Part shown: one piece after another, positions 60,300-64,000 of the stretch
Numbering within the stretch: position 1 is the first letter of the stretch
Layout of the letters: each line of letters begins with the position of its first letter
From: Trichomonas tenax
Lineage: Eukaryota; Parabasalia; Trichomonadida; Trichomonadidae
Length of the DNA: 64,000 nucleotides
Reading direction: 5' to 3'
NCBI GenBank assembly: GCA_023091735.1
Contig: JALKBU010000179.1
Span: forward strand, 1 to 64,000
Program-made: the position numbers and the translations under genes
Notes under the pieces: model-generated
Told to the model about the DNA's origin: nothing
What the model saw: the letters and a program-made list of their open reading frames with translations, nothing else
The model's database searches: none

Positions 60300-60677
60300 T
60301 TACTCCTTAACAGCGATGCAGTCGACTTCAACGAGCTTGTTAGCTGGGAGCTTGCCAGCCTGGATTGTGCAGCGGCATGGCTTGTGCTCGCCGAAGTAGG
60401 CAGCGTACTCCTTGTTGAAGACCTGGAAGTCGTCCATGTTAGCAAGGTAGCAATTGCACTTGACAATGTCTGTCTTAACGAAGCCAGCGGCCTTGAGGAT
60501 GGCATCGATGGACTTGAAGATCATGATTGTCTGGTCCTGGACTGTCTCTGGGTTTGGTCCGCCGTGTGGGTCGTTGCCAATGACGCCAGATGTGTAGAGG
60601 GTCTTGCCGCAAACGCGGGCCTGGCAGTATGGGCCGATGGCTGCTGGAGCGTCTGGTGTGCTGATGACAACTGACAT
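60300..60677 (-). CDS. ridA: RidA/YjgF/UK114 family enamine deaminase
   Basis: 125 residues from ATG at 60677 (MSVVISTPDAPAAIGPYCQA). The RidA fold is clear: APAAIGPYCQ at the N-terminus, TSGVIGNDPHG in the middle, and KPCRCTIQAGKLP near 100-112, which holds the Arg that binds the substrate carboxylate. KLVEVDCIAV is the final strand. RidA trimers hydrolyse reactive imine/enamine intermediates from PLP-enzyme reactions to keto acids and ammonia. The gene is visibly richer in G/C than its surroundings, with strongly biased codons; this fits either high expression or past transfer from bacteria. TAA stop. Confidence 0.9.
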   Translation of the reverse strand: MSVVISTPDAPAAIGPYCQARVCGKTLYTSGVIGNDPHGGPNPETVQDQTIMIFKSIDAILKAAGFVKTDIVKCNCYLANMDDFQVFNKEYAAYFGEHKPCRCTIQAGKLPANKLVEVDCIAVKE

Positions 60678-61180
60678 TAAAGCTAAGTGAAGTGAGGTTT
60701 TAAAAAAACGATGAAAAAAATTTAAATCTTTGAAATCCAAAATCCATTTTAAACTATGACCTAAAACTCCTATATTTTGATTTTCAAAAATTTTCTCCAA
60801 AAAGTGATGTTTGAATTGCTATCCAAACGTGATATTTAGCATTTTCATAGCATATAGTTGATGAATATCTTAATTTTGGGGAAAAGTAACATGTCATTTG
60901 AAAGATTGAGGAAATATCCTAAATTCTCACCGATAGCAGTGCTTTATTCCTCGTACTTTACGTTCCATCTCGTGGAAAAGACTTAACACTGAATACATAA
61001 ATTCGAATCAAATATCGATCAATGGGACCGATATTTTTCTCTTGAGTATCAGCATCAGATTCAGTATGTTAAGCGATTTGTAGGACACATTCATCTAGAT
61101 AATAAATATATTGAATCGATATTAGCAAATACATGATTTACAAACAATAAACATAAAGAGTTTGATATGCTTCTCTTCGG
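60678..61180. other. Intergenic, nothing firm
   Basis: AT-rich. AACATGTCATT at 60888 weakly resembles the recurrent motif. No gene is seen. Confidence 0.4.
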
Positions 61181-62617
61181 TTAAAGCGTGACATCATCAA
61201 TCTCAAGAAATTCCAAATATTGCTCTATATCCTTCTTTAATATGTCAGCGAGGTCTAATATTTTGTCATTATCTTCATACTCATCTACTAGTTCATCCAT
61301 CTTGCTAGCAAACTCAGAAGACGTTACAATTCTAAGATTTGTTAAATTTCTTTCTTCATCTGAGCTTGCAAGTATTTTCCTGATCGATCTGAGCACAGAC
61401 TCTACCAGTTCTGGATTGCTGTCATTTAACACATCAATCAACAAATTAATCACATTTTCATTAAAACTGAATGTGAACACAGTTGCATAATGATTCAAAA
61501 GGAGTAATTCACAAATCACACCAGCAGCTGCCATCTTGATATTGAAAGATGCATCTTCGATTCGACCAAATACCTTTGAGATGGATGAAGTCCAAAATTC
61601 AGATATTTTTGCATTAGCATTATCGATTTCTGTGTTTTGATGATAATTAAATTCTCCAAATGCATGAATAACTTTTTGCAAAGTGTGAAATAAAACAATA
61701 ATTGAGCTATCATCCCATCCATCATCAAGCACACACATATCAAAGAATGGTGACATAATGATCGGTATCGAAAACAAAGGATTTTGATCAATAATTCTTT
61801 TTGCAAGTTCACATTGTGATATTCTGATGTCTTTGCCAAGTGTTGAGTTGATATTGAATATTTTTGACATAAACACTTCATTTTCTGTTATCTTTTTTGA
61901 TTCATTTTGATATAATGAACAAAATTGATTAACAAAGCCAATAATACTCCCTACTAAATAACTACAATTCAAATTATCAGCGCAGCGTTCAATTAAATGA
62001 TCAAATATATCTTCATTCAATAAAGATGACTTCAATAGGTTAGTAATAACACATAGTGATTTCTTGGCTATCTCATACTTTATCTCGCTGTTAGCAAATT
62101 TATCAGACATGTATCCAAAACACTGCAAGAGTAAAACGAAAACATGTTGGATATCAGTAAACATATAATTAAAATAAGCAAGATTGCAGCCAGTGATGGA
62201 AACTAGACACTGCAGTGCCATATCAATAGCGAAATCATAAGGGCACACATTGAGTAAAATAAATATGACATTAAAAATTTGCGAGTTAACAATGTTTTCT
62301 ATGCCCTTCTGACTAAGCCTGCACACTTCATCAAATATCGAGAGCGACTTTATGATTATGTCTTTGTTTTCAGTAAAAACTTGATCTAAAATAGCCAAAA
62401 TCAATGTTTGCGGAACATTTGAAGCAGAAAACCCTCGTTTTATTGCGGATAGTAGTCCATTGAGATACTCTTCTTTGGAACTTTCGCTTAATTCTAAAAA
62501 TTCATTTTGGCCAATTAAATGAAATGAAGCATCCTGATCGCTTTCAGCTCTTCCCCTCCCAATGTTACTTTTATTTGCACGCACAGAAGTACTGACTTCC
62601 TTATAATCGCTCTCCAT
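61181..62617 (-). CDS. ARM/HEAT-repeat protein, possibly importin-alpha-like
   Basis: 478 residues, ATG at 62617, TAA stop. The N-terminal 30 residues are polar with several Arg/Lys, and could be a weak autoinhibitory or IBB-like tail. The rest is helical solenoid with repeated LL-x-x-L patterns of about 40 residues (SLSIFDEVCRLSQKG; ALQCLVSITGCNLAYF; NLLIDVLNDSNPELVESVLRSIRKIL). The last unit is a recognisable armadillo repeat. A highly acidic tail (DEYEDNDKILD, EFLEIDD) ends it, as in many importin-alpha proteins. The Trp-Asn ladder typical of NLS binding is not evident, so importin-alpha is only a guess. Confidence 0.5.
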   Translation of the reverse strand: MESDYKEVSTSVRANKSNIGRGRAESDQDASFHLIGQNEFLELSESSKEEYLNGLLSAIKRGFSASNVPQTLILAILDQVFTENKDIIIKSLSIFDEVCRLSQKGIENIVNSQIFNVIFILLNVCPYDFAIDMALQCLVSITGCNLAYFNYMFTDIQHVFVLLLQCFGYMSDKFANSEIKYEIAKKSLCVITNLLKSSLLNEDIFDHLIERCADNLNCSYLVGSIIGFVNQFCSLYQNESKKITENEVFMSKIFNINSTLGKDIRISQCELAKRIIDQNPLFSIPIIMSPFFDMCVLDDGWDDSSIIVLFHTLQKVIHAFGEFNYHQNTEIDNANAKISEFWTSSISKVFGRIEDASFNIKMAAAGVICELLLLNHYATVFTFSFNENVINLLIDVLNDSNPELVESVLRSIRKILASSDEERNLTNLRIVTSSEFASKMDELVDEYEDNDKILDLADILKKDIEQYLEFLEIDDVTL

Positions 62618-62713
62618 CTAAAAGCCAAAACAACTTCGAAAAACTTAAATCGTAAAATGCATACGAAAGAGAAGTCATGGCTATAATAATGAGCGATTAA
62701 AATGTTGTAGGTT

Positions 62714-62748
62714 TTACGCGTCAGAAATAATCAGTTTTGGCATGTAAA
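62714..62748. promoter_or_regulatory. RYGTAAA motifs between ARM-like and Rab7-like genes
   Basis: TTTACGCGTCA (about 62714) and TGGCATGTAAA (62738-62748) lie in the 256-base divergent promoter region. Confidence 0.4.
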
Positions 62749-62873
62749 GTCAAACTCGAATAAACATAGTGTAAGACAGATAAGCAAAAACCATTTTTCT
62801 AAAAAAAAATCCTAAATGATATGAAAACCGTCGGTTCGGGCAAACCGCCAGAATTCAATAATTATTTTTGGTC

Positions 62874-63485
62874 ATGGCTTCCCGAGGACGTCAGATGCTC
62901 AAACTTCTCCTTCTTGGAGATGCCGGTGTAGGCAAAACATCTCTTCTCAATCAGTTCGTCAATCGTGAATTTACTGCCGCCTACAAGACAACAATCGGCT
63001 CTGATTTCTCTTCTAAACAGTTAGATGTCGATGGACATTACGTCACACTCCAAATCTGGGACACAGCTGGTCAGGAGCGCTTCCAGTCTCTCGGTCCAAC
63101 ATTTTATCGCGGTACTGATTGCTGCATTTTAGTTTACGATGTCACAAAACCACAAACATTCGAAAATATCAAGAAGTGGCGCAATGAATTCTCACTCCAG
63201 CTTGGCCTCTCTAACGCTTCAGACTTCCCGTTCCTTCTCCTCGGCAACAAATCAGATCTTCCAGATAAGGCTGTTCAGCCATCTGCCGCTCGCGAATTTG
63301 CCCAGATGAACGGCGACATGATCTTCGAAGAAGTCAGTGCTAAGACAGCCGAAGGTGTTCAGACTGCGTTCGAAGCTATTGTTCGTAAGGCTCTCGAGAA
63401 GGCTCCTCGTGAAGATTTTGTACTTCCACAGTCAGTTGTTAACATCGAGAAGAAGCCAGCTGAACAGAAATCAGGCTGCTGTTAA
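62874..63485 (+). CDS. Rab7-like GTPase
   Basis: 203 residues from ATG at 62874 (MASRGRQMLKLLLLGDAGVG). P-loop GDAGVGKT at 15-22, switch I with KTTIGSDF at 38-45, WDTAGQERFQSL with catalytic Gln67, FYRGTDCCILVYDV at 77-90, NKSD at 125-128, SAKTAEGV and a C-terminal GCC prenylation site. KTTIGSDF plus DTAGQERFQSLG plus RGTDCC is the Rab7 pattern, suggesting late-endosome/lysosome traffic. Its codon for Gln67 is CAG, in contrast to the TAG of the other Rab in this window. TAA stop. Confidence 0.9.
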   Translation: MASRGRQMLKLLLLGDAGVGKTSLLNQFVNREFTAAYKTTIGSDFSSKQLDVDGHYVTLQIWDTAGQERFQSLGPTFYRGTDCCILVYDVTKPQTFENIKKWRNEFSLQLGLSNASDFPFLLLGNKSDLPDKAVQPSAAREFAQMNGDMIFEEVSAKTAEGVQTAFEAIVRKALEKAPREDFVLPQSVVNIEKKPAEQKSGCC

Positions 63486-64000
63486 GTTATTTTTTAAAAC
63501 TCTTTACAATTCTCTTTTTATAATTGATTTTGTTTTTCGAATTTAATATGACAGCTCACTATTACAATTTTCACGCTGCAAAAGATCCAAAGCAAAACTT
63601 CCGCACTCAACATTTTACGAATATCAAAGACCAATCACACGAATCTCGATTCTCAATGACAAACAACTGAATTACCCAATCTGAGTTATTCAGAGTTGAC
63701 ACACTTTGTTTACATATTATATTTATATGTTACAAGTTCATATTCGTGATTTTAGATTTTTGAATTTGATATAAGTTGTTATTAAAAAGCTTCTTAACGA
63801 AATATGTTATCAATCTCAAAGAATCCGACACAGTGTTCATCCAAATGATATATGATAGGTTGGAAAATGCTGAAAATTAGATTTCTGACATCTTGAAATA
63901 TGTCATGTAAATGTCAAAAATTTAATATGACATATTTTTCTTGTATATCTATAGTTTATATAGGATGGAGTTCCCAAATATCGATTAAAATCGATGACAT
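63486..64000. other. Intergenic to window end
   Basis: AT-rich. TGTCATGTAAA at 63901-63911 suggests a promoter for a gene beyond the window. Confidence 0.4.

Noticed and set aside
1..64000. Full reassignment of TAG to glutamine in this genome
   Set aside because: At least four apparently normal genes (23391, 37043, 40590, 59471) end at TAG at sensible C-termini, so TAG still terminates here; leaky reading or isolated mutation is more cautious.

Overview
The window looks like nuclear DNA of a parabasalid flagellate, most likely a trichomonad of the Tritrichomonas/Trichomonas type (inference from content). The DNA is AT-rich and genes are intronless and closely packed on both strands. TAA is the dominant stop codon. 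The gene set is typical of trichomonads: BspA-like leucine-rich repeats, a Pmp-like beta-helix surface protein, Rab GTPases, short bromodomain proteins, a papain-family protease, Myb-like regulators, flagellar coiled-coil proteins and Polinton/Maverick debris.

Layout. 1-7.9 kb: wreckage of two Polinton/Maverick elements (packaging ATPase, major capsid and other fragments). Their terminal inverted repeats point at each other and leave a 1.7 kb island with a bromodomain gene between them. 7.97-11.5 kb: a UIM/ubiquitin-fold protein, two adjacent inverted-repeat elements each carrying a tRNA-like relic, a 21-bp tandem repeat and a two-repeat Myb-like gene. 11.7-17.2 kb: a CCHC zinc-knuckle protein, a large exportin-like karyopherin and a coiled-coil protein. 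17.8-27.9 kb: a frameshifted BspA-like gene, a charged 700-residue protein, a broken gene of unknown function, a coiled-coil protein, a second bromodomain protein, a membrane-anchored TBL2-like beta-propeller and a RING-like protein. 27.9-30.7 kb: gene-poor. 30.7-40.3 kb: a Rab GTPase with an in-frame TAG at its catalytic glutamine, a PP2A-like phosphatase, a 14-3-3 protein, a C1 protease, an unknown protein and a DHX37/Dhr1-like DEAH helicase. 40.6-49.2 kb: CFAP58, an unknown 557-codon frame without an ATG, a broken multi-pass membrane gene and an F5/8C-like protein. 49-52.4 kb: gene-poor, with a heavily degraded coding relic. 52.4-63.5 kb: a possible VPS9-like protein, a small coiled-coil protein, the Pmp-like protein, an ankyrin relic, a beta-trefoil protein, RidA, an ARM-like protein and a Rab7-like GTPase.

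How the genes relate: they are independent eukaryotic housekeeping, trafficking (two Rabs, perhaps a VPS9 factor), nuclear (karyopherin, bromodomain, Myb, helicase), flagellar and surface genes, not operons. What links them is a recurrent intergenic word, TGNCRYGTAAA, found near many start codons in either orientation.

The main anomalies are: (i) three otherwise coherent reading frames interrupted by TAG, one exactly at the invariant Rab glutamine; (ii) several TAG-terminated genes with a TAA close behind; (iii) inverted-repeat elements with tRNA-like A/B boxes; (iv) a compact multi-hairpin structure inside Polinton debris. Several frame breaks sit in homopolymers, so assembly error has to be weighed against real decay.
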